From NCBI RefSeq assembly GCF_030684185.1, contig NZ_JAUXOY010000028.1, forward strand, positions 62,001-126,000: a stretch of DNA of 64,000 bases. The letters run 5' to 3'. Under the pieces are notes generated by a model. The model saw only the letters and a program-made list of their open reading frames with translations, was not told the DNA's origin and ran no database searches. Numbering within the stretch: position 1 is the stretch's first letter; each line of letters starts with the position of its first letter. Origin of the DNA: Methylotenera sp. (GTDB taxonomy: Bacteria; Pseudomonadota; Gammaproteobacteria; Burkholderiales; Methylophilaceae). Positions 1 through 8,045 of the stretch are shown here, one piece after another. Both the position numbers and the translations under genes were made by a program.

Positions 1-442
1 ATAAAGGCTATACCGATTTAACTGTGCTTGACTTGTCCACTTCAGCACTCGATGTAGCAAAACTGCGATTAGGAAACATTCTAAGCTAGTAAACTGGATA
101 GTAGGTGATATTACCAAAGCAGTACTTCCAGAAAATCGCTTTGACGTTTGGAATGATCGTGCAGTGTTTCATTTTCTGACTGAACCATTAGATCGTCAGG
201 CTTATGTAGCGCAAGTCATGCGTTCAGTTCGTCCAAATGGTCATGTCATTATTGCTACCTTCGCGGAAAATGGCCCAGAGAAATGTAGCGTCTACCTGTG
301 ATGCGATATAAGCCTGAAACACTGCATGCAGAATTTGGAGATGATTTCTTGTTGCTTAAGCATAAAAAAAGAGGCGCATCAAACACTATTTGGCACGGTG
401 CAGCAATTTGTCTATTGCTACTGCCGCAAGACAGAACTCTAG
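1..442 (+). pseudogene. Class I SAM-dependent methyltransferase, 3' fragment with several frameshifts
   Basis: The fragment reads as the C-terminal two thirds of a small methyltransferase once frames are joined. Frame 3 (from base 3) gives KGYTDLTVLDLSTSALDVAK; frame 2 (from base 89) gives WIVGDITKAVLPENRFDVW and RAVFHFLTEP; frame 1 (from about 292) gives LPVMRYKPETLHAEFGDDF; frame 2 again (from 371) gives FGTVQQFVYCYCRK and ends at TAG 440-442. The last shift lies in a run of seven A (364-370); the others are not in homopolymers. The order of motifs (motif I-like LDLS, acidic GD, FHFL, C-terminal VYCYC) fits the class I fold. The gene starts outside the window. It is either a decaying pseudogene or error-prone sequence at an assembly edge. 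Confidence 0.7.
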
Positions 443-562
443 TCCGCTTTCCTTAATTGGATTAACTCAGCTTCGAATATCTGCTTTTGCCGGTGACTTT
501 GCTCCTTCATCACATGGTGCTAAACCAGCACCAAAGGATAATGTGCAAATATTACCCTGCTA

Positions 563-1300
563 TCACTCAAACGGCCGCCCTTCGCCAGCTTCCTCATGTG
601 TTTTGCCATCTCGGATATGGTAAATACGTTTGAAGGTTGGGATGATTTTCTCGTCGTGCGTCACCACGATGATGGCAGTTTCATATTGCAGCGCCATTTG
701 ATTGAGGATGCGAATCACGGCCAGCGCCCGCTCGCTATCTAGCGGTGCAGTGGGTTCATCAGCGAGAATCACCGGCGGGCGGTTCACTAGTGCACGCGCA
801 ATCGAGACACGCTGCTGCTCACCACCTGATAACTGTGACGGCATTGCCTTGGCTCGGTGCGCAACATCCAGCGCCTGCAGCAAGGCTAATGCTCGACTTC
901 TAGATTCCGCATTGGGATGTCCAGCCAGCATAGGTAACAAAGCAACGTTGTCAGTTACATCAAGAAACGGAATCAGGTATGGCGCCTGAAATACGAAACC
1001 GATCTTATCGCGGCGCAATGCCCGCAGGTCGCCAATCTTCCAGCCGTTATCGTAGATTACCTGCTCACCCAACGTCATACGCCCTGCAGTGGGCTCAATC
1101 ACAGCGCCTAGGCATTTCAGCAAAGTGCTTTTACCAGAACCTGATGGGCCAACCAAACCCACGACTTCGCCGGGTGCGACCCTCATATTTACCTCTTTAA
1201 GCGCATCAACGGCGGTGTCTCCTTCACCATAGCGCTTGCGCAAGCCTTCAATATTAATGCCTTTTGCCAAGTGTTCACCTATCAACAAGTTATCAGCCAC
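563..1300 (-). CDS. ABC transporter ATP-binding protein (MacB/LolD/DevA type)
   Basis: ATPase of a tripartite exporter of the MacB/DevA class, working with the permease and adaptor encoded just upstream. A complete nucleotide-binding domain is visible in 245 residues: Walker A GPSGSGKST at about 51-59, Q-loop FVFQAPYLIPF, signature LSGGEQQR at about 157, Walker B VILADEP followed by the D-loop, and H-loop VTHD. I chose the GTG at 1300, which overlaps the permease end by 8 nt and is preceded by a strong GGAGG about six bases upstream; a longer reading from 1363 would run deep into the permease gene and lacks family similarity. The substrate is unknown. It is the last gene of the cassette. Confidence 0.9.
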   Translation of the reverse strand: MADNLLIGEHLAKGINIEGLRKRYGEGDTAVDALKEVNMRVAPGEVVGLVGPSGSGKSTLLKCLGAVIEPTAGRMTLGEQVIYDNGWKIGDLRALRRDKIGFVFQAPYLIPFLDVTDNVALLPMLAGHPNAESRSRALALLQALDVAHRAKAMPSQLSGGEQQRVSIARALVNRPPVILADEPTAPLDSERALAVIRILNQMALQYETAIIVVTHDEKIIPTFKRIYHIRDGKTHEEAGEGRPFE

Positions 1301-2507
1301 CAATTGCCTCCGCTGGGTCAACCTTAAGTGCGGCACGGATTGCCAACAAACTGGCCAACACACAGATCACCATAACAGCAAAGAAGCCACGTATTGCGTC
1401 GCCAGGCTCAAGCAGTACGTATTTAGGAAATATAGGCGCCCAAAATGAAGCGGCGACTTTTCCGACCACAAAGCCGATAACGCCAAGGCCGACAGCCTGC
1501 TGCATAATCATGCCTGCGATAGTGCGATTTTTGGTGCCAATAAGTTTGAGAACAGCGATCTCACGTATTTTTCCTAAGGTTAACGTATAGATAATAAAAG
1601 CGACAATAGCCGCGCTAACGATAGCGAGGATTACTAAGAACATACCAATCTGCTTGGCCGAAGTGGCAATGAGTTTACCCACCAATATCCCCTCCATCTG
1701 CGTGCGAGTGTAAACCTGCAAGCGTTTCCAGCGGCGTATTGGTTCAGCAACCTCCTCTGCGGTAACGCCTGGTTTGATCTGCACTAACACCGCATTCACA
1801 AATGAATTGGTGCTTTGTGATGCGATGACCTGACTCAACAAATCAGGAACTCCTGGACGATTAAAGGCTGGGTTGCCAGCGGTGCGGCGGCGCTGTTGCA
1901 CAATAGCATCGTTGTCTTTGAGAAACTGTGCTTCCTGAGCATCTTTAAGCGGGATGAATACCATCGGGTCGCCACCTGAAGAGACCATGCGCCGCGTTAG
2001 TCCAACGACGGTATAGTGATTGCGACGAATCTGAATGCGCTGGCCTAGTTGGAAGCCTGTGGCAATATCAGCCACCGCTTCATAATGTCCGCGTGTGATT
2101 TGCCGACCACTGACCAGATAACTGGGCTGACCTGGTTCACCAGGGCCGCCAGCCACTACACCAACGACCATGGCGCGCACATCTCGACCACCTTCGCTGG
2201 CCGCTTCACGCACTTGCATGGTCAGGTAGGTGATGTTGGCTGCACGTGCTACACCAGATATACCCAGAATACTTCGGTAGACATCATCGTATAGGCTTGA
2301 CGATTCTGCATAAGGCCCGAGCGTATCTTTCTGTACGACCCACAAATCCGCACCGCTATTATCTAGCAGTGCTTTAGCATCATCCACCATGCCGCGATAA
2401 ACACCTGCCATCGTCAGCGTCACACCAATCAACAGCCCTAGTCCTACGCCAGTAAACACAAACTTACCCCAGGCGTGCATAATGTCACGCCCAGCAAGGC
2501 TAATCAC
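1293..2507 (-). CDS. FtsX-like ABC transporter permease (MacB/DevC family)
   Basis: Inner-membrane permease of the exporter, 404 residues. One N-terminal membrane segment (about 15-37) is followed by a large periplasmic domain (about 40-275, MacB_PCD-like) and three C-terminal membrane segments (roughly 285-310, 330-355, 370-392), the FtsX layout. The sequence LIGTKNRTIAGMIMQQAVGL before the penultimate helix is typical of the FtsX domain. It ends in KVDPAEAIGG, a common end for this family. The start overlaps the stop of the adaptor gene by four bases, so the two are probably translationally coupled. MacB-type pumps use ATP hydrolysis to push periplasmic substrates outward rather than move them through the membrane; the substrate cannot be told here. 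Confidence 0.9.
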   Translation of the reverse strand: MISLAGRDIMHAWGKFVFTGVGLGLLIGVTLTMAGVYRGMVDDAKALLDNSGADLWVVQKDTLGPYAESSSLYDDVYRSILGISGVARAANITYLTMQVREAASEGGRDVRAMVVGVVAGGPGEPGQPSYLVSGRQITRGHYEAVADIATGFQLGQRIQIRRNHYTVVGLTRRMVSSGGDPMVFIPLKDAQEAQFLKDNDAIVQQRRRTAGNPAFNRPGVPDLLSQVIASQSTNSFVNAVLVQIKPGVTAEEVAEPIRRWKRLQVYTRTQMEGILVGKLIATSAKQIGMFLVILAIVSAAIVAFIIYTLTLGKIREIAVLKLIGTKNRTIAGMIMQQAVGLGVIGFVVGKVAASFWAPIFPKYVLLEPGDAIRGFFAVMVICVLASLLAIRAALKVDPAEAIGG

Positions 2508-3727
2508 GGTTTGCTTTCATTTGGGTTAACCCCAGACGGTTTAACTCCGGGTAGCCGCTCCACAAGTTTAATGCGGCTACTAGCTTTAAGGGCGTGTTGA
2601 CTATATAGCACAACTTGCTGTCCAGCTTTCAGACCCTCAATAATTTGCACTCGACCATCAAGGTCAGTCGCACCTATTTTAATGGGTGCAAAGCGCAGAT
2701 CTCCATCTTCAATCAGCCATACACCTAATACGCCATCGATGCGCTGTACGCTCGCGTTGGGTACTACCGGTGTTGCCGGCAATTCGGCCAAAGCTACAGT
2801 AACTTCAGCCAGCTCTCCGATTGGAGGCAAAGGCTCTGGCAGTGATTCAAACACCACCTTAGCCAGTATTTCCTCAGTCACCGCATCGGCAAAAGGTTCC
2901 ACTCTAAGCACGCTTCCATTAAAAATGTGACCAGCTTGCGAGCGTAATACGATGCGTGTTGATAGTCCAGCGCGTAAGCCAGTGGCGCTCAGTTGTTCGA
3001 AGCGTACGTTAATCCAAAGGCTTTTGGGATCAATGACAACCACTACCGGCTGGCCAGCGACTACTGTGGTACCAGGATCTATATCACGCGCTGCAATCAG
3101 GCCATTTACTGGCGCAACCAGTCTTAGATTACTAAGTTGTTGCGTAAGTCCACCTCGATCTGCGTGTGTCCTTGCCAATTCCTGGCGCGCAGCTTCTAGG
3201 TTTGCGTGAGAGGCTGCCAAGCTTGATTCAGCCACTTTATTTTCTTGTCGTTTGGCATCAACGGCCTCTGCACTCACTGAACGTGACAGCAATAAATCTT
3301 CATAGCGCTTAGCCTGTGTTTTGGCGAACTCTTTTCGTGCAGAAGCATCCTGGGTTTGTGCTTCTGCCGCCAGTACAGATGCTTTTGCACGTTTGTTCGT
3401 CGCTTCCTGCGCAATGATGCGGCTATCTAAATCTATAGGCTCCATTTCTCCAAGTAATTGACCAGCGCGGACAGTGTCACCTACATTCACATTAACTTGC
3501 TTGACTCGACCAGCAATCGTCGGGCCTATCTTGTAGGTGTAGCGGGCTTCTAGTGTGCCTATGCCAAATATGGCTGGAGATATAGAACGGTTTTCAACAT
3601 TGGTCACGGTGACCAAAACAGGGGCTAGCGGGCCGGAACGCAGGGCCACATAGACGAATAATGCAAATAGCGGCACGATAACGCCAATCATGGCTAACGT
3701 ACGGCCTTTAATGGGTAAGCGTTTCAT
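2504..3727 (-). CDS. Periplasmic adaptor (HlyD/MacA-type membrane fusion protein)
   Basis: Adaptor of the exporter, 407 residues, anchored by an N-terminal membrane segment (about 11-30). A first lipoyl half near GRVKQVNVNVGDTVRAGQLL is followed by a long coiled-coil hairpin rich in Ala, Glu and Lys (about 105-200), the second lipoyl half (LVAPVNGLIAARDIDPGTTV) and beta-barrel domains. The C-terminal part LDGRVQIIEGLKAGQQVVL fits the membrane-proximal domain. First gene of the three-gene ABC cassette. It lies 74 bases downstream of the histidine kinase gene on the same strand, so regulator, kinase and exporter may be one transcription unit (inference). No outer-membrane TolC-like gene is seen nearby. 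Confidence 0.88.
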   Translation of the reverse strand: MKRLPIKGRTLAMIGVIVPLFALFVYVALRSGPLAPVLVTVTNVENRSISPAIFGIGTLEARYTYKIGPTIAGRVKQVNVNVGDTVRAGQLLGEMEPIDLDSRIIAQEATNKRAKASVLAAEAQTQDASARKEFAKTQAKRYEDLLLSRSVSAEAVDAKRQENKVAESSLAASHANLEAARQELARTHADRGGLTQQLSNLRLVAPVNGLIAARDIDPGTTVVAGQPVVVVIDPKSLWINVRFEQLSATGLRAGLSTRIVLRSQAGHIFNGSVLRVEPFADAVTEEILAKVVFESLPEPLPPIGELAEVTVALAELPATPVVPNASVQRIDGVLGVWLIEDGDLRFAPIKIGATDLDGRVQIIEGLKAGQQVVLYSQHALKASSRIKLVERLPGVKPSGVNPNESKP

Positions 3728-3801
3728 CGCGTGCTCTCAATGGATCAAGTTGCATGGGAGATTGGGGTACGAGGTAAATCCAATTAATCTTAGATGCTAA
3801 T

Positions 3802-5130
3802 TTATACATGTTTTATTGCTCCTGAAAATGGTATAGCAAGCCAAATGCTTGTGCCACCACCGATACGAGACTTGATGGCAATTCTCCAGCCTTGTGTCTC
3901 TGCCAATTGGCGTGCAATGGCTAGCCCCAAACCACTCCCTCCAGTATCTCGATTACGCGAGGGATCGAGACGGAAAAACGGGCGGAACACGGCCTCGCGC
4001 AATTCGGCTGGGATGCCAGGGCCATGGTCACGTACACCAATTAAAATGCAATCTATACAGCGCCTTCTTGCTATCATCAATCCCCCCTGTCCGCCATAAC
4101 GCAAAGCATTATTCAGAAGATTACCAAGAATACGCTTGAGCGCTAAGGGTGCTACAGCGACTTGGCAAGGCTGCCTATCAGCGCGAAATTCAATCCGTCC
4201 GAGTGAATTAGCCTGTGTTGCATCTATCAGATCATCAATAAGAGCGTCAATATTAATTAATTGAATGGTCTCAGGCTCTTGGGCGCGGGCAAGCTCCAAC
4301 TGAGCACCTATAAGTGCGTTCATTTCGTCAATATCGTGCTCCATACGTGCCAGCAACGGAGAGGTACGCTCTTCAGCCAGCATGCCCAATGCCATTTTAA
4401 GGCGGGCAAGCGGGCTTCTGAGATCATGCGATACGCCAGCAAGCAAGGTGGCCTGATTCTCGCGCCGTGCCGCAAGCTGGGCTACTGTATGATTGAATAT
4501 CCGCGCCAGGTCAGCTAATTCATACTCGCCCGACTCAGGCAGTTGCGGTGGTCGTTTGCCAGCGCCAATCTGACGTGCAGCTTCGGTTAGTCGGAGTATT
4601 GGTGCAGTGATTCGACGCGCAAGTAGCCCAGATATAATCAATGTCACCAGTAGGCCGGCAGCGAGACTCCATGCTAATGCGAGCGAGGGGCGTGGTGTAA
4701 TCAGATCCTTGGAGAAGCTGAAGCGTAACACATGATCTGCCATGGTAATGTCTGCATGAAAACGGCCATCTGGCTGCTCTGTCACGCGCGGAAAATTGCC
4801 AGTGCTTAAACGAGTCTTGAGTGACGAACGTAGAAAATTGATATAAGGATGATGTCCAACTTCGTCACCTGATGATGGCTCGACTTCGGATAAATCAAGA
4901 CCATGGCTTGCAAGCAATTCCGCTTCAAATACAGTACGCGTGACTGGAGGTAACTCTACCCATGTGCGTGCAGACAGTACCAGCAAAGCGGCAAAGTCGT
5001 CGGCTGAACGGTGGGCAAGAGGCAGCATGAGATTAAAGAAGATGGCAGCACCTGAGATGAGTTGGAACACAAGCAAACCTGCGGCAACAGTTAGCGCTGT
5101 GCGACGAAACAATGAGGCAGGTGATTTCAT
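3802..5130 (-). CDS. Sensor histidine kinase (EnvZ-like)
   Basis: Inner-membrane sensor kinase, 442 residues. Two membrane segments (about 11-35 and 151-170) bracket a periplasmic domain of about 115 residues. A HAMP domain (about 171-223) leads into the dimerisation domain with the phospho-acceptor His235 in GVSHDLRSPLARLK, very like EnvZ. The ATPase domain has N-box ILGNLLNNALRYGG, G1 VRDHGPGIP and G2 GGSGLGLAIA. I chose the ATG at 5130 because it overlaps the regulator stop codon as ATGA; a longer reading from 5175 would run back into the regulator gene. It should phosphorylate the adjacent regulator. The signal sensed is unknown. Confidence 0.93.
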   Translation of the reverse strand: MKSPASLFRRTALTVAAGLLVFQLISGAAIFFNLMLPLAHRSADDFAALLVLSARTWVELPPVTRTVFEAELLASHGLDLSEVEPSSGDEVGHHPYINFLRSSLKTRLSTGNFPRVTEQPDGRFHADITMADHVLRFSFSKDLITPRPSLALAWSLAAGLLVTLIISGLLARRITAPILRLTEAARQIGAGKRPPQLPESGEYELADLARIFNHTVAQLAARRENQATLLAGVSHDLRSPLARLKMALGMLAEERTSPLLARMEHDIDEMNALIGAQLELARAQEPETIQLINIDALIDDLIDATQANSLGRIEFRADRQPCQVAVAPLALKRILGNLLNNALRYGGQGGLMIARRRCIDCILIGVRDHGPGIPAELREAVFRPFFRLDPSRNRDTGGSGLGLAIARQLAETQGWRIAIKSRIGGGTSIWLAIPFSGAIKHV

Positions 5131-5837
5131 GTTGTAACCTCGCCACGTGGCGAGAATAAATAACCTTCCCCCCAAACAGTGCGTAGGTAAATCGGCGACT
5201 CTGGAATAGCTTCAACCTTGCGACGCAAGCGTGTCACACGCACATCAATACTACGATCAAAAGCATCGCGTTCATAGCCCTTAACCAAAGTGATAAGCTG
5301 GTCACGCGAAAGTACCTGATTGGGATGTTCAAGAAAGATTCGTAACAGAGTAAATTCGCCTGATGTTAGTGGAACCTCACTACCATCATGCACAAGAACA
5401 TGGCTAGTAATATCAAGTCGAAAGGCACCGAAGCTGTAGCTACTTTCTTGTTTTGGTGAGGAACTGCCACGGCGTAATACTGCGCGTACCCTTGCCAGCA
5501 GTTCTCGCGGACCAAATGGCTTTGCCAGATAATCGTCTGCACCGACTTCCAGCCCTACCACCCGATCCACCTCTTCGCCACGTGCGGAAACAATGATTAC
5601 TGGTGGACCACCGTCAGTACGCAACCATTTAAGCAAACTCAAACCATCCTCACCCGGCAGCATCAGGTCTAACACCACTAGGTCAGCACCATGCAGTGCC
5701 ATGCTTTTCCGAAAGGCAGCACCATCACCCACCCCCTCTACCTGAAAGCCACTGGTGGTCAGGTAATCCACGACCAACCCACGCAGAGCTGCGTCGTCTT
5801 CCACCACTAAAATGCGCTGTGTTGCGTTTACTCCCAT
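5127..5837 (-). CDS. OmpR-family response regulator
   Basis: DNA-binding response regulator, 236 residues. The receiver domain (about 8-120) has the acidic pair near ED 13-15, phospho-acceptor Asp57 in VVLDLMLPGEDGL and Lys106 in ADDYLAKPF. The C-terminal winged helix (about 140-232) ends in the recognition-helix region DVRVTRLRRKVE and the wing VWGEGYLF. The stretch GEEVDRVVGLEVGADDY closely resembles OmpR, so an OmpR/EnvZ-like pair is likely. It is coupled to the kinase by a 4-base overlap. The divergent intergenic region ahead of it holds two perfect tandem TTGAAACAAC repeats, the kind of spacing OmpR-family dimers bind. Confidence 0.94.
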   Translation of the reverse strand: MGVNATQRILVVEDDAALRGLVVDYLTTSGFQVEGVGDGAAFRKSMALHGADLVVLDLMLPGEDGLSLLKWLRTDGGPPVIIVSARGEEVDRVVGLEVGADDYLAKPFGPRELLARVRAVLRRGSSSPKQESSYSFGAFRLDITSHVLVHDGSEVPLTSGEFTLLRIFLEHPNQVLSRDQLITLVKGYERDAFDRSIDVRVTRLRRKVEAIPESPIYLRTVWGEGYLFSPRGEVTT

Positions 5838-5912
5838 TTTTTACTGCTTCGCTTATCTAAGTGTGAGGGTATGCCAGTCATGTTACCGATAACTTTGTCA
5901 CAGTCAAAGCAT

Positions 5913-5932
5913 TTGAAACAACTTGAAACAAC
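5913..5932. promoter_or_regulatory. Tandem 10-bp direct repeat, candidate response-regulator box
   Basis: Two immediately adjacent perfect copies of TTGAAACAAC lie in the 170-base divergent region between the regulator gene and the secreted-protein gene at 6008. OmpR-family regulators bind head-to-tail repeats about one helical turn apart, which this matches. A third copy lies at 8550-8559. Autoregulation and control of the plus-strand cluster are inferred. Confidence 0.5.
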
Positions 5933-6007
5933 CTGTCGTTGCAATGCAAAAAATAAGAAACAGCTTAGGTTGATACTTCGTTCAACAAATTACCGAACTT
6001 AAATGCC

Positions 6008-6301
6008 ATGCCAATTATATACAGACAACTTATTTTATTTACTACTTTGTTATTCACCTTGCCCGCTCAGGCTGCACAGGAAGATAAACACGAAGATAAA
6101 GAAGATGTGACATCTCCATCTGTAGCTAGGAAATTCCCAAGTTCTGAATCACGCCAACCTGGAATTGATAGGTATCAGAACTTGGATGGAAGGTTCAACG
6201 AGTTGGAGGATAACCAAAGGAGTAATCGCTATGGTATCGGCTATGAAATGCGTCAAGGTGGGCAGTCTAACGCACGTGGTGGCCGTGGTCGGGGGCGATA
6301 A
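6008..6301 (+). CDS. Small secreted protein of unknown function, Arg/Gly-rich C-terminus
   Basis: A 97-residue protein with a clear signal peptide (residues 1-22, cleavage after LPAQA). The mature part begins with an acidic, lysine-rich stretch (QEDKHEDKEDV), has a middle segment SRQPGIDRYQNLDGRFNELE, and ends in GGRGRGR. No domain recognised. It is the first gene of a plus-strand run of small envelope proteins that starts divergently from the OmpR-like regulator, with the tandem repeat 5913-5932 about 75 bases upstream. A mature protein of about 75 residues that is largely disordered suggests a periplasmic or extracellular role. No strong Shine-Dalgarno sequence precedes the ATG, which lowers confidence in the exact start. 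Confidence 0.6.
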   Translation: MPIIYRQLILFTTLLFTLPAQAAQEDKHEDKEDVTSPSVARKFPSSESRQPGIDRYQNLDGRFNELEDNQRSNRYGIGYEMRQGGQSNARGGRGRGR

Positions 6302-6367
6302 GGTATTTTGTAAGCAGTAGTTAAGTAGTTACTCGTATGTTTTATTTATATTTTAAGGAGCAATATC

Positions 6368-6754
6368 ATGAAAAAATTCAAATCCATCATTGCAGTTTCT
6401 GCAACTCTTTTAACTTTAGGGGTGGCAACGCTTGATGCGCAAGCACGTGGTCCTGGTGGCGGTCAAGGTGGTGGCGGTCAAAGTATGGGTCAAATGGGTG
6501 GCCAAGGTTCTGGTCAAAAGCAAGGCCAAGAGAATGGACAGAGCAAAAGCCAACAGCAAAATTCCAAAGGTACTGGCGACATGACGCGGGATCAGGATCG
6601 GACAAGGGATCAAGATAGAACACGTACACGTGACTCAACCCAAGACGGTGCTGGCGATATGAAACAAGATATGGAACAACGCCGTGAAATGCGTCAGGAG
6701 CATCGTCAAACACAGCAGGCGGCACCAGCAGATAATGCAGTGAACACCCAGTAA
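6368..6754 (+). CDS. Secreted Gly/Gln-rich low-complexity protein
   Basis: A 128-residue protein with a signal peptide (1-26, cleavage near DAQA) and an AAGGAG ribosome site well placed before ATG 6368. The mature protein is low complexity: a Gly/Gln/Met tract (GGGQSMGQMGGQGSGQ), a DQDRTRDQDRTRTRD repeat, then a Glu/Arg/Gln-rich helix (MEQRREMRQEHRQTQQ). No domain recognised and no cysteines in the mature part. The composition resembles intrinsically disordered periplasmic proteins. It belongs to the run of small exported proteins next to the two-component system; whether it is a regulon member or an exporter substrate is unknown. Confidence 0.7.
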   Translation: MKKFKSIIAVSATLLTLGVATLDAQARGPGGGQGGGGQSMGQMGGQGSGQKQGQENGQSKSQQQNSKGTGDMTRDQDRTRDQDRTRTRDSTQDGAGDMKQDMEQRREMRQEHRQTQQAAPADNAVNTQ

Positions 6755-6765
6755 TTAAGTGTTAC

Positions 6766-6801
6766 CTACCACTGTGGTGGATGCGTCCAGCACAGTGGTA
6801 G
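6766..6801. repeat. 11-bp inverted repeat after the Gly/Gln-rich gene
   Basis: CTACCACTGTG at 6766-6776 is perfectly complementary to 6791-6801 with a 14-base loop, starting 12 bases after the stop codon of the 6368 gene. No T-tract follows, so it is not a standard intrinsic terminator. It could be an mRNA 3' end stabiliser or a factor-dependent terminator. Confidence 0.5.
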
Positions 6802-6901
6802 CTGAAACACCAGAAAGGCAGTACGGTTGGGCGCATGCTGAGGGAGTTGCGGTGGCGCTTACTCAATTTCCAACAACTCCGTTAATTCAAGGAGTAGCAA
6901 A

Positions 6902-7306
6902 ATGATGAAAAGAACTTTAGTGATGTCAGTATTAACGAGCGGTCTGATAATGGCTGCTAGTTCAGGTTTTGCAGCAGACGAAATGGCTGTGCAAGAACAG
7001 GTAAAAGAACAGACTCAAGTAAAAGAACAAGTGCAAGCAAAAGAAAAAGTACAGAAAAAGGAACAGGTTTATGGCAGCCAGATGATGACTTCACAGGAGC
7101 GGATGGAGCACCGTAAAAAAATGCGGGCTGCCAAGACAGCTGAAGAGCGCGAAAGAATCCGTGCAGAACACCATGAAGCCATGAAAGTGCGTGCCCAAGA
7201 GCGCGGGGTCACTTTACCAGATGCACCGCCTGAGCGTGGGATGGGGCAAGGCGCTGGCGCTGGGAATAACGCGGCACCTGGAGGCGGGGGTGGACGAAAT
7301 CGTTAA
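6902..7306 (+). CDS. Secreted charged protein with KEQ-type repeats and YGSQMMT...AEHH motif
   Basis: A 134-residue protein with signal peptide (1-24, cleavage after GFAA) and an AAGGAG site before ATG 6902. Residues about 30-55 form a repeat of VKEQ/VQAKEKV units, probably a coiled or charged helix. Residues about 56-105 hold a conserved-looking block, YGSQMMTSQERMEHRKKMR then AKTAEERERIRAEHHEAM and RAQERGVTLPD. I recognise this block from uncharacterised proteobacterial exported proteins, but it has no assigned function that I know. The C-terminus is Gly-rich. The helical Met/His/Glu-rich block vaguely recalls CpxP/Spy-like periplasmic proteins; this is only a resemblance. Confidence 0.75.
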   Translation: MMKRTLVMSVLTSGLIMAASSGFAADEMAVQEQVKEQTQVKEQVQAKEKVQKKEQVYGSQMMTSQERMEHRKKMRAAKTAEERERIRAEHHEAMKVRAQERGVTLPDAPPERGMGQGAGAGNNAAPGGGGGRNR

Positions 7307-7407
7307 TAATCGATAGTGTCAACAAAAGGCAGGCATATTAGTCCAGCTTGATAACGATATTTTTAGAAATGCCTAAAGTTGTAAAAATATTTCTGTGAAG
7401 GTGTTTA

Positions 7408-7443
7408 GCATAGCGATACCAAATCATTCTGGTGTCGCTATGC
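7408..7443. repeat. 14-bp inverted repeat (one G-T pair) before a GC-rich gene
   Basis: GCATAGCGATACCA at 7408-7421 pairs with 7430-7443 across an 8-base loop, with one wobble position. It is not followed by a T-tract on either strand. It sits just before the base composition changes sharply toward high GC in the 7519 gene, so it could be a terminator-like dyad or the edge of imported DNA. Confidence 0.5.
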
Positions 7444-7518
7444 AAAGTTCTGGCAATGCCTCTGCCAAGGTGATGGCATCGAAAAAAACGGGAAAAAATT
7501 AACTTGGAAGCGATCAAT

Positions 7519-7929
7519 ATGACAACACACATACAGCGTCAACGCGGGATATGGATATGGGTGATTTCTCTGGTCGCCATCGGGTTCGGCCTGCTGACCA
7601 TCAAGGAAGGCGGTACGGTCCTGTTCGGCAATGCGGCAGCGCGCGCCGCCGCTGGCAATTATGTGCCGTTCGTACTCTGGTTCAACTTTGTGGCGGGATT
7701 CGCCTATATCATCGCTGGCATCGGGTTGTGGATGCAACAGCGCTGGGGCGTGTGGCTGGCCGCCTCCATCGCCGCGGCGACGGTGCTTACGTTCGCGGCC
7801 TTTGGCACACACTTGTATTTCGGTGGTGCCTACGAACAACGCACGGTCATTGCCATGAGCCTGCGTACGCTGGTGTGGGTGGTAATCACGATGATTGCCA
7901 GTCGTCGGCTATTGTGGCGAAATGCATAA
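7519..7929 (+). CDS. Four-helix inner-membrane protein of unknown function, GC-rich
   Basis: A 136-residue integral membrane protein with about four hydrophobic segments (roughly 12-32, 48-70, 75-97 and 110-128 of this reading). I start at ATG 7519 because GGAAG lies eight bases upstream; the TTG at 7504 is less likely since it would include that site. The protein has small conserved-looking turns (FVLWFNFVAGFAYIIAGIGL) typical of small Pfam DUF membrane proteins, but I cannot name a family. The coding sequence is clearly richer in G and C, with third positions biased to C/G, than its AT-rich neighbours, which suggests horizontal acquisition. Confidence 0.75.
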   Translation: MTTHIQRQRGIWIWVISLVAIGFGLLTIKEGGTVLFGNAAARAAAGNYVPFVLWFNFVAGFAYIIAGIGLWMQQRWGVWLAASIAAATVLTFAAFGTHLYFGGAYEQRTVIAMSLRTLVWVVITMIASRRLLWRNA

Positions 7930-8045
7930 CATGATGATAGTAACCAGTGCCGCCCTAAGCTGATCTACGTAAACTTAAAGCACGAAGCAACAGGATAGCC
8001 ATCGGCTCACTTTAATACGAACTAATATTTAATTGGATATTTAAC

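Noticed and set aside
390-623. Plus-strand open frame of 77 codons
   Set aside because: Its first part overlaps the broken methyltransferase in another frame and its composition is not protein-like.
1293-1363. Longer N-terminus for the ABC ATPase
   Set aside because: It lies inside the permease gene; the GTG at 1300 has a strong ribosome site and gives the family length.
7438-7839. Minus-strand frame opposite the GC-rich membrane-protein gene
   Set aside because: High GC creates long antisense frames; the plus-strand protein has membrane helices and a ribosome site.
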